A stretch of 43,988 bases of DNA, taken from positions 1 through 43,988 of the forward strand of contig JAOPZY010000162.1 in NCBI GenBank assembly GCA_025963875.1, read 5' to 3'. Every line of letters begins with the position of its first letter. Position 1 is the first letter of the stretch. This DNA comes from Actinomycetota bacterium (GTDB taxonomy: Bacteria > Actinomycetota > CADDZG01 > JAHWKV01 > JAOPZY01). Below the pieces are notes generated by a model that saw only the letters and a program-made list of their open reading frames with translations, made no database searches and had not been told where the DNA came from. Below are positions 37,272-43,988 of the stretch, one piece after another. The position numbers and the translations under genes are program-made.

Positions 37272-38458
37272 GGAGGCCCGCCGTCCTGTTTGCCGTCGAG
37301 CAGCCGGATCAGCTCCTCCACCCGGTAGCCGCCGAGGGCCGACTGGACGGATGAAGCGTCGCAGCGCCCAAGGGCGGAGCGGGCAGCCCGGTAGGCCCGC
37401 TGGGCGGAAGGCCAATCACCAGCAGCCTCCAGAGCGAGCCCGAGTTGCAAGTGGGCAATCGGCTGATCGGGCTCGAGGTAGGCGTGCCTGCGGAAGGCCC
37501 CGATCGCGGCCTGGTGATCCCCGGCGGTGGTGGCCTGGCCCGCTTGCTCGAGAGCCGATGCCCCGGGGGGTCGCCGGACAACCAGAGGAGCCCGGGGGGG
37601 CGGCCGGACCGCCCTGGCTTCAAGGGGGGGTGGCCCGGGGCGGCGGACGGAACTCCTGGGACTGTCCCGCCTGCGGTGGTACTCGAATGCATCGCCGATG
37701 CGGATGGGTTCGAAGAGATCCGTCACCTGCCAGATCGTCTCCGCGTACCCCAGGAACAGGCACGCACCGGGGGGGAGCTTCTGGGCCAGACGGGTCAGAA
37801 ACGCCGTGACGTGTTCCGGCGAGAAGTAGATGAGGACGTTGCGGCAGAACACGGCGTGGCAGCGTTCCACGTGGTCGGGTAGTGGATCGGCGATCAGGTT
37901 GTGGTGTTGCACCTTGACCCGGTCCCGCAGCACCTTGCGGATCTCCCAGTCGTCGCCCGAGTCACCGGTGAGGTACCGGTCCCTGCGGGCGGGAGAGAGC
38001 CCCGTCAGTTCCCGGCTGCGGTACGACCCCTCGGACGTTCGCCCCAGGGCCCGCGTGGATACATCCGTGGCGATCACCGACCCCGGCACCGCCTGCTCGT
38101 CGAGGACCATGGCCAGACTGTAGGGTTCCTGGCCGTTGGAGCAGGCGGCGCTCCAGATGACCGCCGGGCCGTCGATGCCGGGGAGCACCCGTTCTGCGAG
38201 GGCCTGGAATTGGCCGGGGTGGCGGAAGAACGCCGTCTCCTGAACGGTGAGGCGGTCGTAGAGGCTCTGCCGGGCCTCAGGATCCACAGCAAGGCGGCCC
38301 ACGTACCGCTCGAGGCCCTCCCTCCGTGCCGCCGCCTCGTCCCGCAGGCACCGCTGAAGACGGCTGAGCAGCGAAGGGTCGGGCCGCAGCCCCAGCTCGC
38401 GATGCATGAGCTCGGCCGCACGGTCCAGGAGCACGTTGGGGAACGAGGCGAGGTTCAC
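37268..38458 (-). CDS. cheR: CheR-type methyltransferase with C-terminal TPR region (WspC-like)
   Basis: 396 residues. The N-terminal helical CheR domain is followed by the SAM-binding core with AACSNGQEPYSLAM near 105, ATDVS near 130, CRNVLIYF near 204 and LGYAET. A Pro/Arg-rich linker (about 270-300) leads to one or two tetratricopeptide-like repeats (AGDHQAAIGAFRRHAYLEPD, GDWPSAQRAYRAA). It would methylate receptor glutamates. The TPR tail is the feature that marks WspC among CheR proteins. Both ends overlap neighbours by 4 nt. Confidence 0.93.
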   Translation of the reverse strand: MNLASFPNVLLDRAAELMHRELGLRPDPSLLSRLQRCLRDEAAARREGLERYVGRLAVDPEARQSLYDRLTVQETAFFRHPGQFQALAERVLPGIDGPAVIWSAACSNGQEPYSLAMVLDEQAVPGSVIATDVSTRALGRTSEGSYRSRELTGLSPARRDRYLTGDSGDDWEIRKVLRDRVKVQHHNLIADPLPDHVERCHAVFCRNVLIYFSPEHVTAFLTRLAQKLPPGACLFLGYAETIWQVTDLFEPIRIGDAFEYHRRRDSPRSSVRRPGPPPLEARAVRPPPRAPLVVRRPPGASALEQAGQATTAGDHQAAIGAFRRHAYLEPDQPIAHLQLGLALEAAGDWPSAQRAYRAARSALGRCDASSVQSALGGYRVEELIRLLDGKQDGGPP

Positions 38459-39507
38459 GACCGCCGCTCCCGCGCGGCTCGCATCACAGCAGCGGCGATG
38501 TCGCCCAGCGCGAGAAGCTCTCTGACGGCACCGAGCCGCTGCGACGCTTGCGGCATCCCGAAGACGGCCGACGTGGCTTCATCCTGGGCCAACGTCCGGC
38601 CGCCCCGTTGGCGGAGGGCGAGCAGGCCCCTCGCGCCGTCGTCGCCCATACCGGTCAGCACCACCCCGATGCCGGCCGCGCCGGCGTGCTCCGCAACCGA
38701 CCACAGGAGCTCGTCGGCGGAGGGTCGGTGGAGCGTCTCGGGGAGCGACGAGAGCGACAGACGGCGGTGGGCGTCGAGACGCAGGTGCACGCCTCCGCCC
38801 GCGATGTAGACCCGACCGGGCAGCGCATGCTCTCCGTGACGGGCGAGCTGAACGGGGAGGGGGCAGGCTCGGGCCATCCAGGCAACCAGGCCCGGCACGA
38901 AGTCCTGAAGAATGTGCTGGACGACGAGCACGGGGGCACCGAGGCCTCCGAGGCCCGAGAGGACCTCCGCGAGTGCGGGGGGGCCGCCCGTCGAGGCGGC
39001 CAACGCCACAACGGGTGAGGTGGTTGCCGCTGGTGGGACCAGAGCCACCCTGCCGCCGGCAGCGGGTGCCTGCGGCGAACGAACCGGGCCGGCCTTGTGG
39101 AGACCGCGCACACGACGGCGAAGCCGTGCCTCATCGAAGGCCGACCACGACGACGGCCTGGGGAGGACGTCGAGTGCCCCCGCCCCGAGGGCGTCCAGGG
39201 CCGGCACCGAGTGCGGCCCCAGGAGGGCTGGGTAGAGCGCCAGGATGGCGGTCGGGGTGCGGGCCATGATCTGTTCGATCGTGGTCCTGGCCCGGGGGTC
39301 CTGCTCCTGCAGGCCAAGGGCGACGACATCCGGCCGGATCCGGCCGACGAGCTCGATCGCTTCCCCGGCTGTGGTCGCGAGGCCGACCACTTCGATGTCC
39401 CCATCGGCTTGGAGGATCCTGACCAGCCGGGTCCGCTGCGTAGGGGATTCGTCGATCACGAGGGCCCGGATCGACACCCGATCGGCTGCCTTTCCGTTCT
39501 CGTTCAA
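38455..39507 (-). CDS. cheB: CheB-type methylesterase with degenerate receiver (WspF-like)
   Basis: 350 residues. The C-terminal esterase domain has the catalytic triad: Ser in AASTGGPPAL, His in VVQHI and Asp in GMGDDGARG. The N-terminal receiver keeps the acidic pair (VIDES), but the phospho-acceptor position reads VVALGLQEQD where VVxLDIEMP is expected, and the conserved Lys is Arg in VLPRP. It therefore should not be phosphorylated in the normal way. It removes methyl groups from the receptor to reset signalling. Start and stop overlap cheA and cheR by 4 nt. Confidence 0.93.
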   Translation of the reverse strand: MNENGKAADRVSIRALVIDESPTQRTRLVRILQADGDIEVVGLATTAGEAIELVGRIRPDVVALGLQEQDPRARTTIEQIMARTPTAILALYPALLGPHSVPALDALGAGALDVLPRPSSWSAFDEARLRRRVRGLHKAGPVRSPQAPAAGGRVALVPPAATTSPVVALAASTGGPPALAEVLSGLGGLGAPVLVVQHILQDFVPGLVAWMARACPLPVQLARHGEHALPGRVYIAGGGVHLRLDAHRRLSLSSLPETLHRPSADELLWSVAEHAGAAGIGVVLTGMGDDGARGLLALRQRGGRTLAQDEATSAVFGMPQASQRLGAVRELLALGDIAAAVMRAARERRS

Positions 39508-41504
39508 CCCCGGCTCCCGAGCAACTGCTCGACCGCCGTCAGCAACCCACGCTCGTCGAAGGCGCTTTTGATGATGTAGCCGTCCGCACCGGCTTCCATC
39601 CCCCGGACGCGGTCCTCATCGCTCGCACGCGAACTCAGGATCAGCACGGCGGTGTTCGCCAGAGCGGGATGGGATCTGATCGCTTCGGTCAGGCCGAAGC
39701 CGTCCAGCCTGGGCATCTCCACATCGGTGAGGACCAGGTCCACGGGCTCGCCGATCAGCGCGGCAAGCGCCTCGGTGCCGTCGCTCGCCAGGCGGACGCG
39801 ATAGCCCGCCCGCTCCAGAATGCTCCGCTGCAGCTCACGGACCGTCAGGGCGTCGTCCACTACAAGGATCACCCCGCCCGCGGGCGGGGGCTCCCGGACG
39901 GCACCGGTGGGGGGCGAGTCGGCGGGGGCCGCTCCGCTCCGCCACGCACGTTCGATGAGGCCCGAGGCGTCGAGCACGACCAGGACGGCTCCGTCGGGGT
40001 CGACGCCGGCCCCCTGGACGACCCCAAGGCGAGGCAGAAGCTGGCCCAGGTCTTTCACCACCACGTCCCGCTGGCCGACGAGCGCATCCACCTGGAAGCC
40101 GTAGCGGCGGGCCCCGCTCTCGAGGATGACCACGGGACCCGCCGGTGGGGTCGACGGCATCCCGAGGGTACCGACAAGGCTCGAGACGACCACGGGCATC
40201 CCGCCGATCCAGACGGCAGACCTCTCCTCGGCGTGAGCGGTGTCGCCGGCGTGGTCCGCCCGGGCCAGGATCACGCTGTGCATCGGGAGTGCGAAGTGCT
40301 GGTCGCCTGCGGCCACGACAAGGCAGGGCAGGACCGCCAGGCTGATGGGCACGATGAGGCGGAACTCCGTCCCCTTTCCTGCGACACTGCGCACCTCGAT
40401 CCGGCCTCGGGCAGCGCCGACGCTGGCCTCGACAACGTCGAGGCCCACACCCCTGCCGGAAACATCCGAGACGAAGTGCGCTGTCGAAAGGCCCGAGCGG
40501 AACACGAGCTGCAGCGCCTCCTCGTCGCTGAGCCCTGCCGTCTCGATCCCCTGGCGTTCCGCCTGGCTGCGGACACGGCTGACGTCGATCCCCCGGCCGT
40601 CGTCGGTGACGGCGATGACCACCTCGGATCCCAGTTGCATGGCGTGGAGGAGGATGTGCCCCTGTGGCGGCTTGCCGGCGACCACCCGCTCCTCGGGGAT
40701 CTCCACCCCGTGGTCGACCGCGTTGCGGACCAGATGCAGCAACGAGTCTGAGAGTTGGCGCAGCACGCCCCGGTCGAGCTCGGTGTCCCCGCCCCGCACC
40801 TCCCATGCGACCTCCCTGCCGAGCGTCCGGGCCAGGTCTCTCACTGCCCTGTGGAGTTGGTCGGTCATGGTGGCGACCGGCACCATCCGGGTCCGCATCG
40901 TCCGCTCCTGAAGGTCGTTGAGCGTGCGGGAGAGCTCCGAGAACTCGGGGATCCCCGCAGGCTCGAGACCCAGCCGCTCCCAGAGCAGGCGCCCCACGCG
41001 CAGGTGGGCCGCGGCGGATTCGCCCACCAGGCGGATGAGCTCGTCGAGGCGCTCGAGGGGGACCATGACAACGCCGGCGTCGTGGGCTCCGGCAGGTGGA
41101 CGGACCGCCGGAGCCGCCGGCGAGGGGAGCGACACAGTGGGGATGGTGAGCGGCTTCAACCCGACCTCGGCAACCTCTCCTCCCACGGCTTGGGCCGTCA
41201 ACGCACCGAGTTCGTCCAGAGCCTGGAGAAGGGCGTCGACCAGCTCGGATGAGACGGGCGAGGCTCCGGAGCGAAGGGCTTCCAGGCGCTGCTCCAGCCG
41301 GTGGGCGCAGCCACTCACCTCCCCGAACCCGACGACGGCGGCAGACCCCTTCAGCGTGTGGACCTCGCGAAAGATCGCGGCGATGATTCCCTCGTCGTTG
41401 CCGGCAGCCTCCAACTCGAGGGCGAGCTGGCCGAGCGTGGCCAGGCGTCCTTCTGCTTCCTGCGCGAACAGGACACGGAAGCTCTCCACGTCGAGGATGC
41501 TCAT
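39504..41504 (-). CDS. cheA: Hybrid CheA histidine kinase with C-terminal receiver (WspE-like)
   Basis: 666 residues. The Hpt domain has His49 in EVHTLKGSAAVVGF. A Pro-rich linker replaces the P2 domain. Dimerisation and ATPase domains follow with LVRNAVDHGVE, TDDGRGID and GRGVGLDVV. A CheW-like regulatory domain (about 390-530) leads to a receiver (about 540-660) with VVDDALTVRE, LTDVEMPRLDGF and a KSAF lysine region. The absence of P2 and the attached receiver fit the alternative or Wsp class, not flagellar CheA. The kinase should phosphorylate the REC-GGDEF protein at the end of the operon. Confidence 0.95.
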   Translation of the reverse strand: MSILDVESFRVLFAQEAEGRLATLGQLALELEAAGNDEGIIAAIFREVHTLKGSAAVVGFGEVSGCAHRLEQRLEALRSGASPVSSELVDALLQALDELGALTAQAVGGEVAEVGLKPLTIPTVSLPSPAAPAVRPPAGAHDAGVVMVPLERLDELIRLVGESAAAHLRVGRLLWERLGLEPAGIPEFSELSRTLNDLQERTMRTRMVPVATMTDQLHRAVRDLARTLGREVAWEVRGGDTELDRGVLRQLSDSLLHLVRNAVDHGVEIPEERVVAGKPPQGHILLHAMQLGSEVVIAVTDDGRGIDVSRVRSQAERQGIETAGLSDEEALQLVFRSGLSTAHFVSDVSGRGVGLDVVEASVGAARGRIEVRSVAGKGTEFRLIVPISLAVLPCLVVAAGDQHFALPMHSVILARADHAGDTAHAEERSAVWIGGMPVVVSSLVGTLGMPSTPPAGPVVILESGARRYGFQVDALVGQRDVVVKDLGQLLPRLGVVQGAGVDPDGAVLVVLDASGLIERAWRSGAAPADSPPTGAVREPPPAGGVILVVDDALTVRELQRSILERAGYRVRLASDGTEALAALIGEPVDLVLTDVEMPRLDGFGLTEAIRSHPALANTAVLILSSRASDEDRVRGMEAGADGYIIKSAFDERGLLTAVEQLLGSRG

Positions 41505-41938
41505 CCGGTTCCCTGCATCGATGGCCTTGCAAGCAGATGGTTGCCGCGACGGCTCGCGCCCCCGAGCAGTTCTTCGATGTCGAGAAGGACGGCCAGTCGC
41601 CCGCCGACCGCATAGGTCCCGGCCGTCGCCGGTGACTCCGAGGGCCCGACGGGCTCCCCGAGGGCGGCGGGTTCGGGAAAGGCGGTGGCTGCCAGGCCCG
41701 CAAGGCCGAGGGATGACCGCACGACCGCCACGAACGGCCAGTCCGGGATCCGGCTGAGCCCCATGAGGGCCGGAGTGTCGAGGAGCGGGACGATCTCGCC
41801 CCGCAGATTGAACAGACCGAGGACGAGGGCAGGGGCAGTCGGGAGCCTGGTGAGCAGAGGTGCCCGCACGACCTTCCGCACCCCGTCCATCGGCACGGCG
41901 TAGAGGTCCGGGCCCACAGGAACGAGAAGAACCCTCAA
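41501..41938 (-). CDS. cheW: CheW-like coupling protein (first copy)
   Basis: 145 residues. CheW features are VLLVPVGPDLYAVPMDGVRKVVR, LPTAPALVLGLFNLRGEIVPLLD, which is the classic NLRG core, and TYAVGGRLAVLLDIEELLG. Gly/Ala/Pro-rich sequence (about 75-105) interrupts the barrel. It bridges receptor and kinase. It starts 4 nt after the receptor stop, and its end overlaps the cheA start by 4 nt. Confidence 0.93.
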   Translation of the reverse strand: MRVLLVPVGPDLYAVPMDGVRKVVRAPLLTRLPTAPALVLGLFNLRGEIVPLLDTPALMGLSRIPDWPFVAVVRSSLGLAGLAATAFPEPAALGEPVGPSESPATAGTYAVGGRLAVLLDIEELLGGASRRGNHLLARPSMQGTG

Positions 41939-41942
41939 CCCG

Positions 41943-43796
41943 TCACCGATGCCGTCCTTTTGCCCCGTTGGCAGATGCCTCGAGATTGCCGGCGAGGTCC
42001 GAGAGGCTCCCCGCGGCAGAGGCCATCTCCTGAGCCGTCATGGAGACCTGCCGGCTCGCGTCGGAGAGCTGCCCCATGGTCTCGACCACCTCCGCCGTTG
42101 CGCCGCGCTGCTGCTGGGTGGTGATCCGGACCTGCCCGGCGGCATCCGTGACCGCCTCGAGCAGGACGAGGCTCTGCTGCATCCGCTTCGCGCCCTTCTC
42201 CATGGCCATGACCGTTGCGTTGGTCTCGCCTCGGACCGCCTCGACGATGGCGGCGATGTTGGCTGCGGAGGCTTTGGAGCGCTCTGCCAGCCGGCGGACC
42301 TCGTCCGCGACCACGGCGAAGCCCCGCCCGCCTTCGCCGGCGCGGGCGGCCTCGATCGCGGCGTTGAGTGCCAGCAGGTTGGTCTGGTCGGCGATCTCGT
42401 TGATCAGCAGGAGCAGCGCGTCGATGTCCTTGACCCGGCCGGCCAGGGCGAGGGTGCTGTCGCTCGACGTCTGCATCTCGGCCTCGGCCTGCTCGAGGTT
42501 GTCCCTCGTCTCGGCGGTCTGCCGGGCGACGCCGTCGACGGTGTCGGCAATGGCAGCCGACGCCCGCGCCAGCTCCTCCGTCGTGGCCGACGCCTGGGTC
42601 ACCGCAGCGCTCTGCTGGATGGTGGTGGCCGCCAGCTCGTCCGAGGAAGCCGACAGCTCGGCCGCGGCAGAGTTCACCTCGACACCGGCGCTGCGCACCT
42701 GGGCGACCAGGACCTCGCAGGTGCTCAGCATGGCGTTGAAGGACTCGGCCAGGACCACCAGCTCCGTGGGTCCGCTGGGTTGGATCCGTACGTCGAGGTC
42801 TCCCTCTGCCGCCCGGCGGGCGCCGGCGGTGAGCCGCCGGAGGGGTCGGGTCATCCCCCGGCCGAACCAGAGGGAGAACGCGACGGCCAGGACGCCGCCG
42901 ATCGCAACCAGAAGGGTCGCACGGCTTCGCTGGCCAGCGACCGCCGCCAGAGCAACGTTGGTCTTGTCCTGGGCGAAGATGACCCAGCCGAGACCCTCCA
43001 CGTTGTCGAAGCCACCGATGACGGCGTTGCCCTGGAGGTCGGTGAACGCTGCCGTACCCACATCCTGCGTCTGGGCCAGGCGGGTGCCGGCGTTCTCCAC
43101 GACGGTGTGGAGCGTGCCGGCCTTGAGCATGGCGGCGTCGCTCCCGGGGATGCCCAGGGCGCTGTCGTAGAGCAGGAGGTGCTGGTGGTCGACGGCGATG
43201 ACCTCGCTGCCCTGGCCGAGGTCGGGATTGAGCAGACTGGCGAGGACCTCCGCATTGAGGTCGGCAACTGCCACAGCCTGCGGGCGGCCGTCGGGGCCCA
43301 GGATGGGCTCGGCGATCGTCCACCGGATCTGGCCGTCCAGCTCGGCGGGCGAGTTCAGCACGGGCTGGCCCGCCGCGGCGGTGCGGAACCAGTCCTGGCC
43401 CGCGGGGCTGAACGCCATGTCTGGACTGCTGGAGGAAAGCACCTTTCCGGTGAGGTCGGCTACCTCGATGACGGCAAAGTCACCGTGCTCGGCACTTGCG
43501 AACTGTGCCAGGAGGGTCGCGGTGCGTGGGTCGGCGGGCTGGCCCGCGGCCAGGCCTGCTACGACGCTGAGGTTCTCTCGGCGCTCGGTGACCCAGTCCT
43601 CGAGTCGCAATGCCACGGCCCGCGCGACGCTGAGGCCCTTGCGCTCGGTGTCCGTGGTGAGGCTGTCGGACGACCTGGTGGTGAGGAGAATGGCCAGCGC
43701 CGACATGATCGGCAGGGAGACCAGCAACATCCCCGCCACGAGCTGCACCGCGAAACGTCGGCGTCCGGCTTGCCAGGCTGCGCGCAGATCCGGCAT
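41943..43796 (-). CDS. Methyl-accepting chemotaxis protein with Cache-type sensor (WspA-like)
   Basis: 617 residues from ATG 43796, which has GCGAGGA upstream. ATG 43829 in the same frame is less likely. A first membrane helix (about 15-40) is followed by an extracytoplasmic Cache-like domain (about 45-290, with [27 protein letters not shown] and [10 protein letters not shown]). A second membrane helix (about 292-312), a HAMP domain ([22 protein letters not shown]) and the signalling domain follow. The hairpin tip reads [43 protein letters not shown]. There is no C-terminal pentapeptide tether for CheR. It is the first large gene of the chemosensory operon. Confidence 0.95.
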   Translation of the reverse strand: MPDLRAAWQAGRRRFAVQLVAGMLLVSLPIMSALAILLTTRSSDSLTTDTERKGLSVARAVALRLEDWVTERRENLSVVAGLAAGQPADPRTATLLAQFASAEHGDFAVIEVADLTGKVLSSSSPDMAFSPAGQDWFRTAAAGQPVLNSPAELDGQIRWTIAEPILGPDGRPQAVAVADLNAEVLASLLNPDLGQGSEVIAVDHQHLLLYDSALGIPGSDAAMLKAGTLHTVVENAGTRLAQTQDVGTAAFTDLQGNAVIGGFDNVEGLGWVIFAQDKTNVALAAVAGQRSRATLLVAIGGVLAVAFSLWFGRGMTRPLRRLTAGARRAAEGDLDVRIQPSGPTELVVLAESFNAMLSTCEVLVAQVRSAGVEVNSAAAELSASSDELAATTIQQSAAVTQASATTEELARASAAIADTVDGVARQTAETRDNLEQAEAEMQTSSDSTLALAGRVKDIDALLLLINEIADQTNLLALNAAIEAARAGEGGRGFAVVADEVRRLAERSKASAANIAAIVEAVRGETNATVMAMEKGAKRMQQSLVLLEAVTDAAGQVRITTQQQRGATAEVVETMGQLSDASRQVSMTAQEMASAAGSLSDLAGNLEASANGAKGRHR

Positions 43797-43876
43797 CAAT
43801 TCCTCGCCTTGGCGCTGGTTGCAGCGCATCCGATGTTGCCGGCAAAGCCGGCCAGTTGGGGAAGGCTGGCTGCCAT
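43796..43876 (-). CDS. 26-residue upstream ORF coupled to the receptor gene
   Basis: An ATG at 43876 with AGGAGAG about 8 nt upstream opens a 26-codon frame ([16 protein letters not shown]..., ending AKARN). Its TGA shares its A with the ATG of the receptor gene (TGATG). The ribosome site is better than that of the receptor itself, which suggests translational coupling or a leader-peptide role. No homology is claimed. Confidence 0.5.
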   Translation of the reverse strand: MAASLPQLAGFAGNIGCAATSAKARN

Positions 43877-43952
43877 GATTCCGCTCTCCTGGCTCTCGAA
43901 GGACGCACGTGTCGCAGAGAGCCGGGGTCGCGGGACGCGGCCCTGGACCGCT

Positions 43953-43988
43953 TCATCCAGTGTCGTCCTTCGGCCACGCGAAGACCAT
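43953..43988 (-). CDS. C-terminal end of a gene cut by the window edge (possible)
   Basis: The last 36 nt on the minus strand read MVFAWPKDDTG then TGA. This could be the end of the gene preceding the chemosensory operon, or chance. The 76 nt between it and the small ORF hold the likely operon promoter, but I see no clear boxes. Confidence 0.25.
   Translation of the reverse strand: MVFAWPKDDTG

Noticed and set aside
35947-43796. Flagellar chemotaxis operon
   Set aside because: No cheY-alone, motor or flagellar genes. CheA lacks P2 and carries a receiver, and the output is GGDEF, which fits a Wsp-type system.
43480-43977. 165-codon minus-strand frame over the receptor N-terminus
   Set aside because: It overlaps the receptor gene in another frame and has antisense-like composition.

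Overview
The window is high-GC, gene-dense DNA that looks like the chromosome of a deep-branching actinobacterium. Pointers are a tRNA-Thr(TGT), a PAC2 protein, a CYTH-CHAD protein, a DUF6458-like small membrane protein, two YbdK-type glutamate-cysteine ligases, several GTG and TTG starts, and promoters whose -10 box lies 6 to 8 nt before the start codon, which predicts leaderless mRNAs. I cannot name the genus. I see no insertion sequence, prophage or CRISPR array.

Layout. 1-6.0 kb: tRNA-Thr, an aldehyde dehydrogenase with a helical partner, a P-loop kinase-like protein, TetR and MerR regulators, an L,D-transpeptidase and a SET-domain protein. 6.0-8.4 kb: a sulfur pair, persulfide dioxygenase-rhodanese followed by phosphosulfolactate synthase (ComA). 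The first can make sulfite and the second consumes it. 8.6-10.9 kb: a compact three-gene cassette with a DNA methyltransferase carrying a C-terminal nuclease-like domain, a small orphan protein, and a stand-alone nuclease homologous to that C-terminal domain. The fused copy has lost the catalytic lysine. A long palindrome closes the cassette. 10.9-18.2 kb: a degenerate RecB/Cas4-like nuclease, an MFS exporter, BirA, RlmN, CYTH-CHAD and PAC2.

18.2-24.6 kb: two glutamate-cysteine-ligase paralogues flank a membrane GGDEF-EAL protein. Upstream of the GGDEF-EAL gene, on its strand, lie a c-di-GMP-I (GEMM) riboswitch and a 46-codon membrane peptide gene. An MscS channel and a small membrane protein follow. 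24.8-28.8 kb: cell-surface proteins (an anchored Pro/Thr-rich protein, a Gly-rich secreted protein, a lipoprotein) and a GntR regulator with three matching operator sites, two of them in the promoter of a small Cys-rich protein. 28.8-30.2 kb: a secreted ice-binding protein made of two nearly identical DUF3494 domains. 30.6-34.9 kb: a phosphoketolase-acetate kinase-DUF6544 operon. 35.0-35.9 kb: a universal stress protein and a PNPOx-like protein.

35.9-43.9 kb: an overlapping minus-strand chemosensory operon with the full part list of a Wsp system: MCP, CheW, hybrid CheA-REC, CheB, CheR-TPR, CheW and a REC-GGDEF output. Its CheB receiver has lost the phospho-acceptor Asp and its GGDEF enzyme has an insertion before the active site. 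Together with the riboswitch and the GGDEF-EAL protein, cyclic di-GMP is the main signalling theme of the window. The strongest candidates for something new are the methyltransferase/dead-nuclease/active-nuclease cassette and the riboswitch-small peptide-GGDEF-EAL unit.
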